A stretch of DNA of 64,000 nucleotides, taken from Microbacterium sp. Root166 (GTDB lineage Bacteria > Actinomycetota > Actinomycetes > Actinomycetales > Microbacteriaceae). Of the stretch, positions 44,567 to 54,146 are shown one piece after another. A program made the position numbers and the translations under genes. Numbering within the stretch: position 1 is the first letter of the stretch; each line of letters begins with the position of its first letter. A model generated the notes under the pieces. That model saw nothing but the letters and a program-made list of their open reading frames with translations, made no database searches and was not told the origin of the DNA. The stretch covers positions 62,001-126,000 of the forward strand of contig NZ_LMGL01000002.1 of the NCBI RefSeq assembly GCF_001427145.1, in the 5' to 3' direction.

Positions 44567-44597
44567 TAGAATCGAGGCATCCCGCCGCGATCGCGGC
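44567..44597 (+). promoter_or_regulatory. -10 box and leader palindrome of erpA-like gene
   Basis: TAGAAT (44567-44572) is followed by a perfect 14-base palindrome GCCGCGATCGCGGC (44584-44597) inside the leader, before the GGAGGAG ribosome site. The palindrome could be an operator or leader hairpin. Confidence 0.45.
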
Positions 44598-44614
44598 CCG
44601 TCCGGAGGAGTGCC

Positions 44615-44980
44615 ATGACCGACACTGCACTGTCGACCGACCAGTCCACTCGTGAGCACGGCGTGCTGCTGACCGATGCCGCTTCGCTCAAGGTGAAGAG
44701 CCTCCTCTCGCAGGAGGGGCGCGATGACCTGCGCCTGCGCGTGGCGGTCCAGCCCGGTGGCTGCAGCGGCCTGATCTACCAGCTCTACTTCGACGAGCGC
44801 TTCCTCGACGGCGACAAGGCCGTCGACTTCGACGGCGTCGAGGTGATCGTCGACGACATGAGCGTGCCCTACCTCGACGGCGCGACGATCGACTTCAAGG
44901 ACACCATCTCGGAGCAGGGCTTCACCATCGACAACCCGAACGCCGGCGGCAGCTGCGCGTGCGGTGACAGCTTCCACTGA
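44615..44980 (+). CDS. erpA: A-type iron-sulfur carrier protein (ErpA/IscA family)
   Basis: A 121-residue carrier that inserts Fe-S clusters into apo-proteins. The three ligand cysteines are present in PGGCSGLIYQ and SCACGDSFH (C-x-C near the C-terminus), with GVLLTDAASLKVKSLL near the start. ATG 44615 has GGAGGAG upstream. It lies just before the cytochrome oxidase genes; the Rieske protein and other respiratory Fe-S enzymes are plausible clients (inference). An intrinsic terminator follows. Confidence 0.93.
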   Translation: MTDTALSTDQSTREHGVLLTDAASLKVKSLLSQEGRDDLRLRVAVQPGGCSGLIYQLYFDERFLDGDKAVDFDGVEVIVDDMSVPYLDGATIDFKDTISEQGFTIDNPNAGGSCACGDSFH

Positions 44981-44996
44981 TCCGAGCAGATTTTGC

Positions 44997-45039
44997 CAGG
45001 CCCGGTGCGCTCCTCGGAGTGCCCGGGCCTGCGGTTTTT
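44997..45039 (+). terminator. Intrinsic terminator after erpA
   Basis: CAGGCCCGG (44997-45005) pairs with CCGGGCCTG (45023-45031); an inner GCGCTCC/GGAGTGC stem extends it past a one-base bulge. Five T follow at 45035-45039. Confidence 0.88.
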
Positions 45040-45097
45040 CCGCTCCGGCACTCGAATGAGCCTGGGCGGATGGCCTGAATCCCCTGAACGCTTGCCC

Positions 45098-45103
45098 TAG
45101 ACT
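45098..45103 (+). promoter_or_regulatory. -10 box for ctaC operon
   Basis: TAGACT 36 bases before GTG 45140, leaving a leader of about 30 bases with an AGAAAGGTG ribosome site. Confidence 0.5.
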
Positions 45104-45139
45104 GGCGAGAGTCATTTGTCAGACCCAGAAAGGTGCATC

Positions 45140-46042
45140 GTGCCCTCGAAACGCCGTCTCCGCTGGGCCCTTCTCCCCGTCGGGATCGCCACGGCAGCAG
45201 TGCTTGCCGGTTGCACGCCGACCGAGCTGAACGGCTTCCTCCCCGGCTTCGTCGAGAGCGGCGGCGAATTCGCCACGGACCGCACGCAGATGGTGTCGGC
45301 CCTCTGGGTCAACTCCTGGATCGTGCTGCTCGCCGTCGGCGTCATCACGTGGGGACTGATGGGCTGGGCCGCGATCGCCTACCGCCGTCGCAAGGGCCAG
45401 GTCGGCCTGCCGGTGCAGCTGCGCTACAACATGCCGATCGAGATCTTCTACACGATCGTGCCGCTGATCCTCGTGATCGGCTTCTTCGCGTTCACCGCGA
45501 AGGACCAGAACGTCCTCGAGACCCAGTACGAAGACCCCGATGTGTCGATCGTCGCGATCGGCAAGCAGTGGGCCTGGGACTTCCAGTACGACGGCGAAGA
45601 CGAGGAAGACACCGTCTGGACCATGGGCGTCCAGGCGCAGACCGACCCCGAGGGCACCGTCGTCAGCGAACTGCCCACGCTGGTCCTCCCCGTCGACAAG
45701 ACGGTCAAGATCAAGCTGCAGTCGCGTGACGTCATCCACTCCTTCTGGATCATCGACTTCCTCTACAAGAAGGACATGTACATCGGCAAGGACAACTTCT
45801 GGTCCTTCACGCCGACCCGCGAGGGCACGTACGCCGGCAAGTGCGCCGAGCTGTGTGGCCAGTACCACTCGATGATGCTCTTCAACGTCGAGGTGGTCAG
45901 CGAGGCCGAGTACGAGGAGTACCTCGAGACGCTTCGCGATGCCGGCCAGACCGGTGACATCAACGACGAGTACGACCGACTTCAGAACCTGCCGGGCACC
46001 GATGGCTCGGGCGAGGCTTCCGAAGAAGAGGGAGAGCACTGA
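45140..46042 (+). CDS. ctaC: Cytochrome c oxidase subunit II
   Basis: CuA-bearing subunit of the aa3 oxidase, 300 residues. Lipoprotein signal ending VLAGC (cysteine 25), two membrane helices (about 55-80 and 100-122), then the cupredoxin domain with KQWAWDFQY and the CuA ligands of [12 protein letters not shown] (cysteines 235 and 239, histidine 243). GTG 45140 with AAAGGTG upstream fits the signal peptide; the frame extends to 45116. The acidic C-terminal tail is typical of actinobacteria. ctaD starts two bases after the stop. Confidence 0.96.
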   Translation: MPSKRRLRWALLPVGIATAAVLAGCTPTELNGFLPGFVESGGEFATDRTQMVSALWVNSWIVLLAVGVITWGLMGWAAIAYRRRKGQVGLPVQLRYNMPIEIFYTIVPLILVIGFFAFTAKDQNVLETQYEDPDVSIVAIGKQWAWDFQYDGEDEEDTVWTMGVQAQTDPEGTVVSELPTLVLPVDKTVKIKLQSRDVIHSFWIIDFLYKKDMYIGKDNFWSFTPTREGTYAGKCAELCGQYHSMMLFNVEVVSEAEYEEYLETLRDAGQTGDINDEYDRLQNLPGTDGSGEASEEEGEH

Positions 46043-46044
46043 TC

Positions 46045-47808
46045 ATGGCGACGACGCTTCCGCTCCAGGAGACGACGCAGGGTCGCCCGACCACTCTGCC
46101 GCCACGCCAGGCCGCGCTGCTCAGCGCGTCGCGCGTGGAGCAGAAGGGCAACATCGTCGTCAAGTGGATCACCTCCACCGACCACAAGACGATCGGCTAC
46201 CTGTACCTGATCTCGTCCGTCATCTTCTTCCTCCTCGGTGGAGTGATGGCGCTGATCATCCGTGCTGAGCTCTTCGAGCCCGGGATGCAGATCATCCCGA
46301 CGAAGGACCAGTACAACCAGCTGTTCACGATGCACGGCACGATCATGCTGCTGATGTTCGCGACGCCGCTGTTCGCCGGTTTCGCCAACGCGATCCTGCC
46401 GCTTCAGATCGGTGCACCCGACGTGGCGTTCCCGCGTCTGAACGCCTTCGCGTTCTGGCTGTTCCTGTTCGGCTCGACCATCGCCGTCGCCGGCTTCCTC
46501 ACCCCTCAGGGTGCGGCCGCGTTCGGCTGGTTCGCCTATCAGCCGCTCGCCAACGCCAGCTTCTCGCCAGGCGTCGGAGGCAACCTCTGGATGCTCGGCC
46601 TCGGCATGAGCGGTTTCGGAACGATCCTCGGTGCGGTGAACTTCATCACCACGATCATCACGATGCGTGCACCGGGCATGACCATGTGGCGCATGCCGAT
46701 CTTCTCCTGGAACACGCTGATCACCAGCATCCTGGTCCTGATGGCCTTCCCGGTGCTCGCCGCCGCGATCCTGGCCGCCGCCGCGGACCGCGTCCTCGGC
46801 GCCCACATCTACGACCCGGCCAACGGCGGTGTGCTGCTGTGGCAGCACCTGTTCTGGTTCTTCGGCCACCCCGAGGTCTACATCATCGCGCTGCCGTTCT
46901 TCGGCATCGTGTCGGAGATCTTCCCGGTGTTCAGCCGCAAGCCGATCTTCGGCTACAAGACCCTCGTCTACGCGACGATCGCCATCGCGGCGCTCTCGGT
47001 GGCGGTCTGGGCGCACCACATGTACGTCACCGGTGCGGTGCTGCTGCCGTTCTTCGCCCTGATGACGATGCTGATCGCGGTGCCCACGGGCGTGAAGATC
47101 TTCAACTGGATCGGAACGCTCTGGCGCGGCTCGGTGACGTTCGAGACCCCGATGGTGTTCGCGCTCGGCTTCCTCGTCTCCTTCGTGTTCGGCGGTCTCA
47201 CCGGTGTGATCCTCGCGTCGCCGCCGCTGGACTTCCACCTCTCGGACTCGTACTTCGTCGTGGCGCACTTCCACTACGTCGTCTTCGGCACCGTCGTGTT
47301 CGCGATGTTCGCCGGCTTCTACTTCTGGTGGCCGAAGTGGACGGGGAAGATGCTCAACGAGCGCCTCGGTTACGTCCACTTCTGGATGCTGTTCATCGGC
47401 TTCCACATGACCTTCCTCATCCAGCACTGGCTGGGCGTCGACGGCATGGTGCGTCGCTACGCCGACTACTCCGAGGCCGACGGCTGGACGTTCCAGAACC
47501 AGGTCTCCACGGTCGGCGCCATCATCCTCGGCGCATCGATGATCCCGTTCCTCTTCAACGTCTGGGTGACCGCCCGCAAGGCGCCGAAGGTGACCGTCAA
47601 CGACCCGTGGGGCTACGGCGCCTCGCTCGAGTGGGCGACGTCGTGCCCGCCGCCGCGGCACAACTTCACGTCGATCCCGCGGATCCGCAGCGAGCGGCCC
47701 GCGTTCGACCTGAACCACCCCGAGGCGGGAATCCCCGTCGGCGTCGGACCCGCGAAGGACGCCCCCGAAGCCCCGGTTGTGGACCTCGCCGAGGGAGAGG
47801 TGAAGTAA
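46045..47808 (+). CDS. ctaD: Cytochrome c oxidase subunit I
   Basis: Catalytic haem-copper subunit of 587 residues with twelve membrane helices. Visible: [11 protein letters not shown] (haem a histidine), [19 protein letters not shown] with the Tyr-linked CuB histidine, WAHHMYVTG (CuB histidines) and [16 protein letters not shown] (haem histidines). It accepts electrons via CuA and pumps protons. Basic cytoplasmic C-terminus. It lies two bases after ctaC and directly abuts ctaF. Confidence 0.98.
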   Translation: MATTLPLQETTQGRPTTLPPRQAALLSASRVEQKGNIVVKWITSTDHKTIGYLYLISSVIFFLLGGVMALIIRAELFEPGMQIIPTKDQYNQLFTMHGTIMLLMFATPLFAGFANAILPLQIGAPDVAFPRLNAFAFWLFLFGSTIAVAGFLTPQGAAAFGWFAYQPLANASFSPGVGGNLWMLGLGMSGFGTILGAVNFITTIITMRAPGMTMWRMPIFSWNTLITSILVLMAFPVLAAAILAAAADRVLGAHIYDPANGGVLLWQHLFWFFGHPEVYIIALPFFGIVSEIFPVFSRKPIFGYKTLVYATIAIAALSVAVWAHHMYVTGAVLLPFFALMTMLIAVPTGVKIFNWIGTLWRGSVTFETPMVFALGFLVSFVFGGLTGVILASPPLDFHLSDSYFVVAHFHYVVFGTVVFAMFAGFYFWWPKWTGKMLNERLGYVHFWMLFIGFHMTFLIQHWLGVDGMVRRYADYSEADGWTFQNQVSTVGAIILGASMIPFLFNVWVTARKAPKVTVNDPWGYGASLEWATSCPPPRHNFTSIPRIRSERPAFDLNHPEAGIPVGVGPAKDAPEAPVVDLAEGEVK

Positions 47809-48243
47809 GTGCGTACCAACGCCGGACTCTGGTGGCTCCTCACCGTCTTCTTCCTGATCGTCGCGATCGTCTACACGACCTGGAACATCCTCGCGAACCC
47901 GCAGGAGTTCTGGCCGAACCGCATCGAGTGGGTAGGCAGCGTCGGCCTGCTGTTCACGGCCCTCATGGGCGCGCTCATCGCGTTCTACATCGGCCGTGTC
48001 CACGCCTCCCAGGGCGGCGAGCTGCCCGAAGACGTCCTCACCGCCGACATCGACGACGGTGACCCCGAGCTGGGCGAATTCAGCCCCTGGTCGTGGTGGC
48101 CGATCGTGCTCGCCTTCTCGGCAGCCCTGGCGATGATGGGCCTCGCCGTCGGGGCCTGGCTCTTCCCGATCGGTCTCGCGGTGTTCGCCGTCGCGATCAT
48201 CGGCTGGGTGTACGAGTACTACCGCGGGTACTTCGCGCGCTGA
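47809..48243 (+). CDS. ctaF: Cytochrome c oxidase subunit IV, actinobacterial CtaF
   Basis: A 144-residue membrane subunit found in actinobacterial aa3 oxidases. Four hydrophobic segments (about 7-27, 39-60, 92-112, 113-133) and the family pattern WNILANPQEFWPNRIEW and YEYYRGYFAR. GTG 47809 directly abuts the ctaD stop codon. A PP2C phosphatase gene begins two bases after the stop, so all four genes probably share one transcript. Confidence 0.94.
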   Translation: MRTNAGLWWLLTVFFLIVAIVYTTWNILANPQEFWPNRIEWVGSVGLLFTALMGALIAFYIGRVHASQGGELPEDVLTADIDDGDPELGEFSPWSWWPIVLAFSAALAMMGLAVGAWLFPIGLAVFAVAIIGWVYEYYRGYFAR

Positions 48244-48245
48244 TC

Positions 48246-49055
48246 GTGACGCTCACCCCTCGGGTGAGGCTGCGCTCGAGCGCCGTCTCAGACACCGGTG
48301 CCCACCGGTCCGTCAATCAGGACGCCGCCTTCACCGCAACGTGGGGTGGTGCGGTCGCGGACGGCGTCGGCGGCGGGCCGGCCGGCGACCTCGCGTCATC
48401 GGCGCTCGTGCATCGCCTGGCAGCGGGCAATGTCGGGCCCGTCGACGCGGAGAACCTCGGCGTCAGCGTGCGCACGGCGAACTGGGACCTTCGGGCCCAC
48501 GCTGAGAGAGACCCTGCGCTGCACGGGATGGCGACGACGTTCACCGGCCTGTTCGTGTCGCGCGACGGCGACCTGCTGCTCGCGCACACCGGCGACTCGC
48601 GGGCGTACCGTCTCCGCGAGGGCGTCCTGACGCAGCAGACGCGCGACGACTCGTACGTTCAGGCGCTCGTCGATCGCGGACTCGTGGCGGCGGAGGATGC
48701 CGCCACCCACCCCCGCCGCAACCTCATCACCGCGTCGCTGAGCGGTGGTGAACGCGACACGATCATGGTCGCCCAGGTCGACGCGCAGCCCGGAGATCGG
48801 TGGCTGCTGTGCAGCGACGGCCTGAGCGACTACGTGCCCCACGCCGTGCTCTCCGAGGTCGTGACGCAGCATGCGACGCCCGAGGAGGCCGCCGCGGCGG
48901 CCGTCGCGATCGGGCTCGACGCCGGGTCCCGCGACAACGTCACGGCCGTGGTCTGCGACGTGGACTTCACGGGCGACTTTCCCGCGTCGCCGGCGCCGGC
49001 CGCGTTCTACGGTTCGGCCGCTCTGCGGTTCACCGAGGGCCTCGAGACCGCGTGA
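48246..49055 (+). CDS. PP2C-family protein Ser/Thr phosphatase
   Basis: A 269-residue metal-dependent phosphatase of the Stp/PstP type but without a membrane helix. Conserved motifs: SVNQDAAFT, VADGVGGGPAGD, LLAHTGDSRAYRL, LLCSDGLSDYV and SRDNVTAVVCDVD, with the metal-binding aspartates intact. GTG 48246 begins two bases after ctaF, an unusual link between an oxidase operon and a phosphatase. It could reverse phosphorylation by PASTA-type kinases (inference). Convergent with the rhodanese gene. Confidence 0.92.
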   Translation: MTLTPRVRLRSSAVSDTGAHRSVNQDAAFTATWGGAVADGVGGGPAGDLASSALVHRLAAGNVGPVDAENLGVSVRTANWDLRAHAERDPALHGMATTFTGLFVSRDGDLLLAHTGDSRAYRLREGVLTQQTRDDSYVQALVDRGLVAAEDAATHPRRNLITASLSGGERDTIMVAQVDAQPGDRWLLCSDGLSDYVPHAVLSEVVTQHATPEEAAAAAVAIGLDAGSRDNVTAVVCDVDFTGDFPASPAPAAFYGSAALRFTEGLETA

Positions 49056-49077
49056 AGCCGGCGGCTGGCTCCTGCGG

Positions 49078-49497
49078 CTAGGCGCCCACCGGCGCGCGGA
49101 CGACCATCACCTGCGGGTCGAAGACGCGGGGGAGTGAGCCCTCGTCGTTCTCGGTCGGCTGGCCCTCGCGGACCCAGTACTCATACCCGCCGATCATTTC
49201 CCTGACGCGGAAGCCCAGCTTCCCGAACTCCACAGCGGCCTTGGCGCCGGCGTTGCAGCCGGGGCTCCAGCAATACACGACGACGGGGACGGCAGGATCG
49301 AGCTCCTGCAGCGCGCGCTCCGCGATCTGCGGCCGTGGCAGGTGGACGGCTCCGGCGATGCGCCCCTGCGCCCACGCCTCGTCGCCACGCACGTCGACGA
49401 GGACGAAGGTCTCGCCGCTCTTCTGTGCGGCGTACACGTCCGAGGCGTCTGTTTCGAGGGCGAGCTTGGCGGAGAAGTACTCGAGTGCGCTGATCAT
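49078..49497 (-). CDS. Rhodanese-domain protein
   Basis: A 139-residue single-domain rhodanese. The active-site loop is YCWSPGCNAG, with the catalytic cysteine in the position after VVV-Y. FVLVDVRGDEAWAQGRI and GGYEYWVREG complete the fold. Members transfer sulfur to acceptors; the acceptor here is unknown. ATG 49497 is six bases from minus-strand TAGCCT (49504-49509), a leaderless promoter. Downstream the frame ends near the convergent phosphatase. Confidence 0.9.
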   Translation of the reverse strand: MISALEYFSAKLALETDASDVYAAQKSGETFVLVDVRGDEAWAQGRIAGAVHLPRPQIAERALQELDPAVPVVVYCWSPGCNAGAKAAVEFGKLGFRVREMIGGYEYWVREGQPTENDEGSLPRVFDPQVMVVRAPVGA

Positions 49498-49503
49498 GCT
49501 TCC

Positions 49504-49509
49504 AGGCTA
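49504..49509 (-). promoter_or_regulatory. Leaderless-type -10 for rhodanese gene
   Basis: Minus-strand TAGCCT ends six bases before ATG 49497. Confidence 0.55.
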
Positions 49510-49595
49510 GCTGCGGCGCGCACGCGGAGTTGCGCCGCGGGCGGTCACGCTGCGCCGGAATCCTGCCGTTCCGGCAGGGGAGGAGGTGCAACGCA

Positions 49596-49642
49596 GGATG
49601 CCCCGGCACGAGCACCCGCGAGGGGGCCGTGCCGGGGCATCC
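49596..49642 (-). terminator. Long hairpin downstream of qcrB
   Basis: Perfect 15-base arms (49596-49610 and 49628-49642) around a 17-base loop, starting 18 bases past the qcrB stop. The arms contain GGATGCC. No T-run follows on the minus strand. Confidence 0.7.
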
Positions 49643-49659
49643 GGAAGAACTGCGGTCTG

Positions 49660-51507
49660 CTACTGACCGGTCTCCTTCTCGCGGTTGCGCGGCTTCTTCT
49701 CGCCGTCCTCCGGGACGATGATGTTCGACGGGCGAACAGCGGTCTCGGAGTTGTGGCCGTCGTCGATCGGCTTGAGCGGAGCGTCGGGGACTCCGGCGCG
49801 CTCGTGCGCACCCTGGAGCTCGGCGTTCTCTTCGGTCTCGATGTGGTCGAGCGCGTGGTGCTGGTGGGCCAGCGCCGCGTCGAGCTCGGACTGCGTGACG
49901 GGGGAGAGGCGGTCCTCGAAGAACCACCGCGACAGCGACGCGCGGACGTTCTCGTGCCACGGGATGCGTCCCTTGGCGTTCGGGCGCACCACGAGCGGCT
50001 CGTACGTCTCGAAGTCGACCAGCTTGTAGCGCTCGTACTCGTCGACCGGCTGGTGGACCTCGATGTACTCGCCGCCCGGGAGGCGGACGATGCGACCGGA
50101 CTCGTACCCGTGCAGCGCGATCTCACGGTCCTTCTTCTGAAGGGCGATGCAGATGCGCTTGGTGACGAAGTACGCGATGACCGGGCCGAGGAACAGCAGG
50201 GCCTGCAGCGTGTGGATGACGCCTTCCATCGTGAGCCAGAAGTGGGTCGCGATGATGTCGGACGCCGCCGAGGCCCACAGGACCGCGTAGAACGTGACGC
50301 CGGCGGCGCCGATGGCCGTGCGGGTGGCCGCGTTGCGCGGACGCTGGGCGATGTGGTGCTCGCGCTTGTCGCCGGTGACCCACGCCTCGATGAAGGGGTA
50401 GATCATGACGAGGACGATGAACACGCCCAGGCCGATGAGCGGCACGAGGATGTTGAACGACCAGGTGTGGTCGAACAGCACGAACTCCCAGCCCGGCGGG
50501 ATCAGTCGCAGGGCGCCGTCGGCGAAGCCGATGTACCAGTCGGGCTGCGTTCCCGCCGACACCGGTGACGGGTCGTAGGGGCCGTAGTTCCAGATCGGGT
50601 TGATCGTGAACAACGCCGCGATGAGGGCGATCACGCCGAACGTGATGAACAGGAAGCCGCCCATCTTCGACATGTACACCGGCATCATCGGGTAGCCGAC
50701 CACGTTGCTGTTGGAGCGACCGGCGCCGGCGAACTGCGTGTGCTTGTTGATCACCATGAGCATCAGGTGAAGCACGAGCAGGCCGACGAGGATCGCGGGC
50801 AGCAGCAGGATGTGCAGGGAGTACAGACGTCCGACGATCGCGGTGCCCGGGAACTCGCCGCCGAAGAGCAGGAACGAGGTCCAGGTGCCGATGAGCGGGA
50901 TGCCCTTGACCATGCCGTCGATGATGCGCAGGCCGTTGCCGGAGAGCACGTCGTCGGGGAGCGAGTAGCCGGTGAAGCCCTCACCCATCGCGAGGATGAA
51001 CAGGATGAAGCCGATCACCCAGTTGAGCTCGCGCGGCTTGCGGAACGCTCCGGTGAAGAACACGCGCAGCATGTGCACGCCGATGCCGGCGACGAACGTC
51101 AGAGCCGCCCAGTGGTGCATCTGACGGACGAGGAGTCCGCCACGGAGGTCGAAGGAGATCTCGAGCGTGGAGGCCATCGCGGCCGACATCTCGATCCCCC
51201 GCATCGGCAGGTAGGCGCCGTGGTAGTGGGTTTCGACCATGGAGGCGTCGAAGAAGAACGTCAGGAACGTGCCGGTGAGCAGCACGACGACGAAGCTCCA
51301 CAGCGCGATCTCGCCGAGCATGAAGGACCAGTGGTCCGGGAAGATCTTGCGGCCGAGCTCCTTGACGAAGCCCGACAGGCTGGTGCGCTCGTCGATGTAG
51401 TTCGACGCGGCACCGACGAACCGGCCACCGAGCGGCTTGTCGCGCGGAGGGGTCGCGGCGGGAGGAGCCTCGGTGAGGTTCTCGTTAGGGGCGGTTGCGG
51501 TACTCAA
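49660..51507 (-). CDS. qcrB: Cytochrome b subunit of the bc1 complex
   Basis: Dihaem quinol-oxidising membrane subunit of 615 residues with the haem histidines in VRQMHHWAALTFVAGIGVHMLR and LYSLHILLLPAILVGLLVLHLML-type helices. A long hydrophilic C-terminal extension is typical of actinobacteria. TTG 51507 overlaps the qcrA stop as TTGA and has GGGAG six bases upstream; the longer frame is rejected. It is last gene of ctaE-qcrC-qcrA-qcrB. QcrB is the target of anti-mycobacterial Q203-type inhibitors (family knowledge). Confidence 0.96.
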   Translation of the reverse strand: MSTATAPNENLTEAPPAATPPRDKPLGGRFVGAASNYIDERTSLSGFVKELGRKIFPDHWSFMLGEIALWSFVVVLLTGTFLTFFFDASMVETHYHGAYLPMRGIEMSAAMASTLEISFDLRGGLLVRQMHHWAALTFVAGIGVHMLRVFFTGAFRKPRELNWVIGFILFILAMGEGFTGYSLPDDVLSGNGLRIIDGMVKGIPLIGTWTSFLLFGGEFPGTAIVGRLYSLHILLLPAILVGLLVLHLMLMVINKHTQFAGAGRSNSNVVGYPMMPVYMSKMGGFLFITFGVIALIAALFTINPIWNYGPYDPSPVSAGTQPDWYIGFADGALRLIPPGWEFVLFDHTWSFNILVPLIGLGVFIVLVMIYPFIEAWVTGDKREHHIAQRPRNAATRTAIGAAGVTFYAVLWASAASDIIATHFWLTMEGVIHTLQALLFLGPVIAYFVTKRICIALQKKDREIALHGYESGRIVRLPGGEYIEVHQPVDEYERYKLVDFETYEPLVVRPNAKGRIPWHENVRASLSRWFFEDRLSPVTQSELDAALAHQHHALDHIETEENAELQGAHERAGVPDAPLKPIDDGHNSETAVRPSNIIVPEDGEKKPRNREKETGQ

Positions 51508-52583
51508 TGACGCTCCCAGAAGCTCGGGCCGACGGGTTCGGTGAAGCCGCTGCGCGCGACGAGGTAGCCCTCGTCGTCGACGGTGATCGGCAGCTGCGGC
51601 AGCGGACGTGCGGCGGGGCCGAAGATCACCTTGGCGGCGTCGGTCACATCGAACTGCGACTGGTGGCAGGGGCACAGCAGGTGGTGCGTCTGCTGCTCGT
51701 AGAGGGCGACGGGGCAGCCGACGTGCGTGCACACCTTGGAGTACGCGACGATGCCGTCGTAGGACCAGTCGGCCTTCTCGGGGGCCTCGGTGATCTGCTC
51801 GGGGAGCAGACGCATGAGGAGGACGATCGCCTTCGCCTTCTCTTCGAGGTAGCCGTCGCTGTGGGACAGTGCCGCGAGCTCTTCGGGGATGACGTGCACG
51901 GCCGAGCCGAGGGTCACATCGGCCGCGCGGATGGGCTCACCGCTGGGGTCGTGCGCGAGGCGGGACCCCTCTTTCCACATCGTCTCGTTGAGGAGGGCCA
52001 CCGGGTCGCCGCCGTGCGGGTGCTCGGGGGTGTCCTGGGGCGCGAGTCCGCGGAAGAGCACGATGCCGGGAGCGACCGAGGCCACCAGGGCGGCGATGAG
52101 CGAGTTGCGGATCATCGCGCGACGGCCGAAGCCGGACTCTTCGTTGGCTTCGGCGAATGCCTGGATGGCAGCCTCGCGCGTCGTGTCCCGGCCGCGCGTC
52201 GCGTGACGGGGCTCGGTGAACTCCTTGTCGGACATGATCGCCTTGGACCAGTGGATCGCTCCGAGGCCGATGGCGAGCAGTGCCAGGGCGATGCCGAGGC
52301 CGATGAAGAGGTTGTTGTTGCGGATGTCGATCATCCGGCCGCTCTCGATCGGGAAGAGCATGTAGGCCGCGATGGCCCAGATGCTTCCGGCGATCGAGAT
52401 GTAGAAGAGCGTGTACACCGTGCGGACGGCGTTCTTCAGCGCGACCGGATCCTTGTCGGTCATCCGCTCGCGATGCGGAGGGAGCTCCGGGTTGCGCACC
52501 GGGTCGGTGACCGCGACGGCGAGCCCGGGGGAGGGCTTCCAGGAAGCCCTCTCGTGCTCGAGCGGGTCGTCCTCGTGTGCCAT
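51504..52583 (-). CDS. qcrA: Rieske iron-sulfur subunit of the bc1 complex
   Basis: A 359-residue Rieske protein. Three N-terminal membrane helices (about 56-77, 92-111, 159-178), an actinobacterial feature, then the 2Fe-2S domain with CTHVGC (cysteine 285, histidine 287) and CPCHQSQF (cysteine 304, histidine 307). ATG 52583 has GAGGAGC upstream on the minus strand. It lies 34 bases after qcrC and overlaps qcrB by four bases. Confidence 0.96.
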   Translation of the reverse strand: MAHEDDPLEHERASWKPSPGLAVAVTDPVRNPELPPHRERMTDKDPVALKNAVRTVYTLFYISIAGSIWAIAAYMLFPIESGRMIDIRNNNLFIGLGIALALLAIGLGAIHWSKAIMSDKEFTEPRHATRGRDTTREAAIQAFAEANEESGFGRRAMIRNSLIAALVASVAPGIVLFRGLAPQDTPEHPHGGDPVALLNETMWKEGSRLAHDPSGEPIRAADVTLGSAVHVIPEELAALSHSDGYLEEKAKAIVLLMRLLPEQITEAPEKADWSYDGIVAYSKVCTHVGCPVALYEQQTHHLLCPCHQSQFDVTDAAKVIFGPAARPLPQLPITVDDEGYLVARSGFTEPVGPSFWERH

Positions 52584-52617
52584 GCTGCTCCTCGTCAGTT
52601 CTTGCGTGTCAGTGGGG

Positions 52618-53421
52618 TCAGTTGGACTTCGCCGTGATCCACACGGTCAGTGCGATCAGCGAGCCGATCCCGAAGATCCAGATGAACAGGCCCTCGGAGA
52701 CGGGTCCGAGCGAGCCGAGCGTGAAGCCGCCGGGCGACTCCGACTCCTGCAGGAAGAGCAGGTACGAGATGATGTCGCGCTTCTCTTCGGTCGTCAGGGT
52801 CATGTCGTTGAAGACGGGCATGTTCTGCGGACCCGTGACCATCGCCGCGTACATGTTGAGCGGGGACGTCTCGTAGAGAGCCGGGGCGTACTTGCCCTCG
52901 GTGAGCGCACCGCCGGCGCCGGCGACGTTGTGGCACATCGCGCAGTTGATGCGGAACAGCTCGCCGCCCTCGGAGGCGTCGCCCTGACCGTCAAGGACCT
53001 CTTCATCGGGGAAGGTGGGTCCGGGGGCGATGCTCTGGATGTAGGCGCCGACGGCCGCGATCTGCTCGTCCGTGAACTGGACCGGCTTCTGCGGCGCCTG
53101 CGGTCCCTGCATCTGCAGGGGCATGCGGCCGGTGCTCATCTGGAAGTGCACGGACAGCTCGCCGACGCCGTACAGCGACGGGCCGTCGGGCGTGCCCTGG
53201 ACGTCGAGTCCGTGACAGGTGGCGCAGTTCGCCTGGAAGAGCTTCTCGCCGTCCTCGGCCGTCAGCGCTGTGGCGGCGGCCTCGGTCGGGGCGGTGGCGG
53301 CTACGGCGGCGGATGCGCCGGCGTAGATGCCGCCGGTGATCAGCAGGCCGATGCCGATGAGTGCGGCGGCAGCCCAGGGACTGCGACGGCCTTTCGAGCG
53401 GCGCGGGGTCTCGCGTGCCAT
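52618..53421 (-). CDS. qcrC: Dihaem cytochrome c subunit of the bc1 complex
   Basis: A 267-residue membrane cytochrome that replaces a soluble cytochrome c and passes electrons from bc1 straight to the oxidase. N-terminal export signal (about 17-40), two class I haem sites NCATCH (65-70) and NCAMCH (159-164), and a C-terminal membrane anchor (about 240-262). ATG 53421 is chosen; the longer frame overlaps ctaE. It lies 20 bases after ctaE. Confidence 0.96.
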   Translation of the reverse strand: MARETPRRSKGRRSPWAAAALIGIGLLITGGIYAGASAAVAATAPTEAAATALTAEDGEKLFQANCATCHGLDVQGTPDGPSLYGVGELSVHFQMSTGRMPLQMQGPQAPQKPVQFTDEQIAAVGAYIQSIAPGPTFPDEEVLDGQGDASEGGELFRINCAMCHNVAGAGGALTEGKYAPALYETSPLNMYAAMVTGPQNMPVFNDMTLTTEEKRDIISYLLFLQESESPGGFTLGSLGPVSEGLFIWIFGIGSLIALTVWITAKSN

Positions 53422-53441
53422 ATCGGGGATCAGCTCCGCTC

Positions 53442-54086
53442 TTATTTCAGGAAGTAGATGACGAGGAACAGGGCGATCCAGACGACGTCGACGAAGTGCC
53501 AGTAGTACGACACGACGATCGAGGAGGTCATCTCCTTGCGCCCGAAGTTCTTGACGGCGTACGCACGCCCGATCACGAGGAGGAAGGCGATGAGCCCGCC
53601 CGTGACGTGCAGGGCGTGGAAGCCGGTGGTGAGGTAGAAGGCCGAGGCGTACGAGTTCGCGTCGATCGGCATGCCCTCGGCGACGAGCTGGGCGTACTCC
53701 CACACCTGGCCGGAGACGAAGATCGCGCCGAGCGCGAAGGTGAGCCAGAACCACTCGACCATTCCCCAGCGCTGCCAGAACCGGTTGGACTTCACGGTGT
53801 AGGGCTGGAAGCGCTCAGCGGCGAAGACGCCCATCTGGCACGTGACCGACGAGAGCACGAGGATGATCGTGTTCACGGTCGCGTAGGGGATGTTCAGCAG
53901 CTGCGTCTCCTCGGCCCACAGGCCGGGGGAGGCGTTGCGGAGCGTGAAGTAGATCGCGAAGAGGCCCGCGAAGAACATCACCTCGCTGCCGAGCCACACG
54001 ATGGTGCCGACGGCGACCGGATCCGGCCGCTTGACGGACCGCATGGCCTGAGAGTAGGTCGCTTGGGAGGTCGTCACGCTCCCCAT
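53442..54086 (-). CDS. ctaE: Cytochrome c oxidase subunit III
   Basis: A 214-residue membrane subunit with about five helices and the motifs [39 protein letters not shown] and [14 protein letters not shown]. It stabilises proton pumping by subunit I. ATG 54086 is given; an internal GTG at 54077 is seven bases after minus-strand CATAAT and may be the real, leaderless start. It is first gene of the four-gene oxidase/bc1 operon. A perfect 16-base palindrome lies 61 bases upstream. Confidence 0.95.
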   Translation of the reverse strand: MGSVTTSQATYSQAMRSVKRPDPVAVGTIVWLGSEVMFFAGLFAIYFTLRNASPGLWAEETQLLNIPYATVNTIILVLSSVTCQMGVFAAERFQPYTVKSNRFWQRWGMVEWFWLTFALGAIFVSGQVWEYAQLVAEGMPIDANSYASAFYLTTGFHALHVTGGLIAFLLVIGRAYAVKNFGRKEMTSSIVVSYYWHFVDVVWIALFLVIYFLK

Positions 54087-54146
54087 TATGGCCGATCTTG
54101 GGACTCCCTATTCCCATCACGGGGCATGTATTTGCCCGGATCGGAA

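Noticed and set aside
45982..48003. 673-codon frame antisense to ctaD
   Set aside because: Highly charged Arg/Glu/Asp/His text typical of the complement of hydrophobic codons in ctaD.
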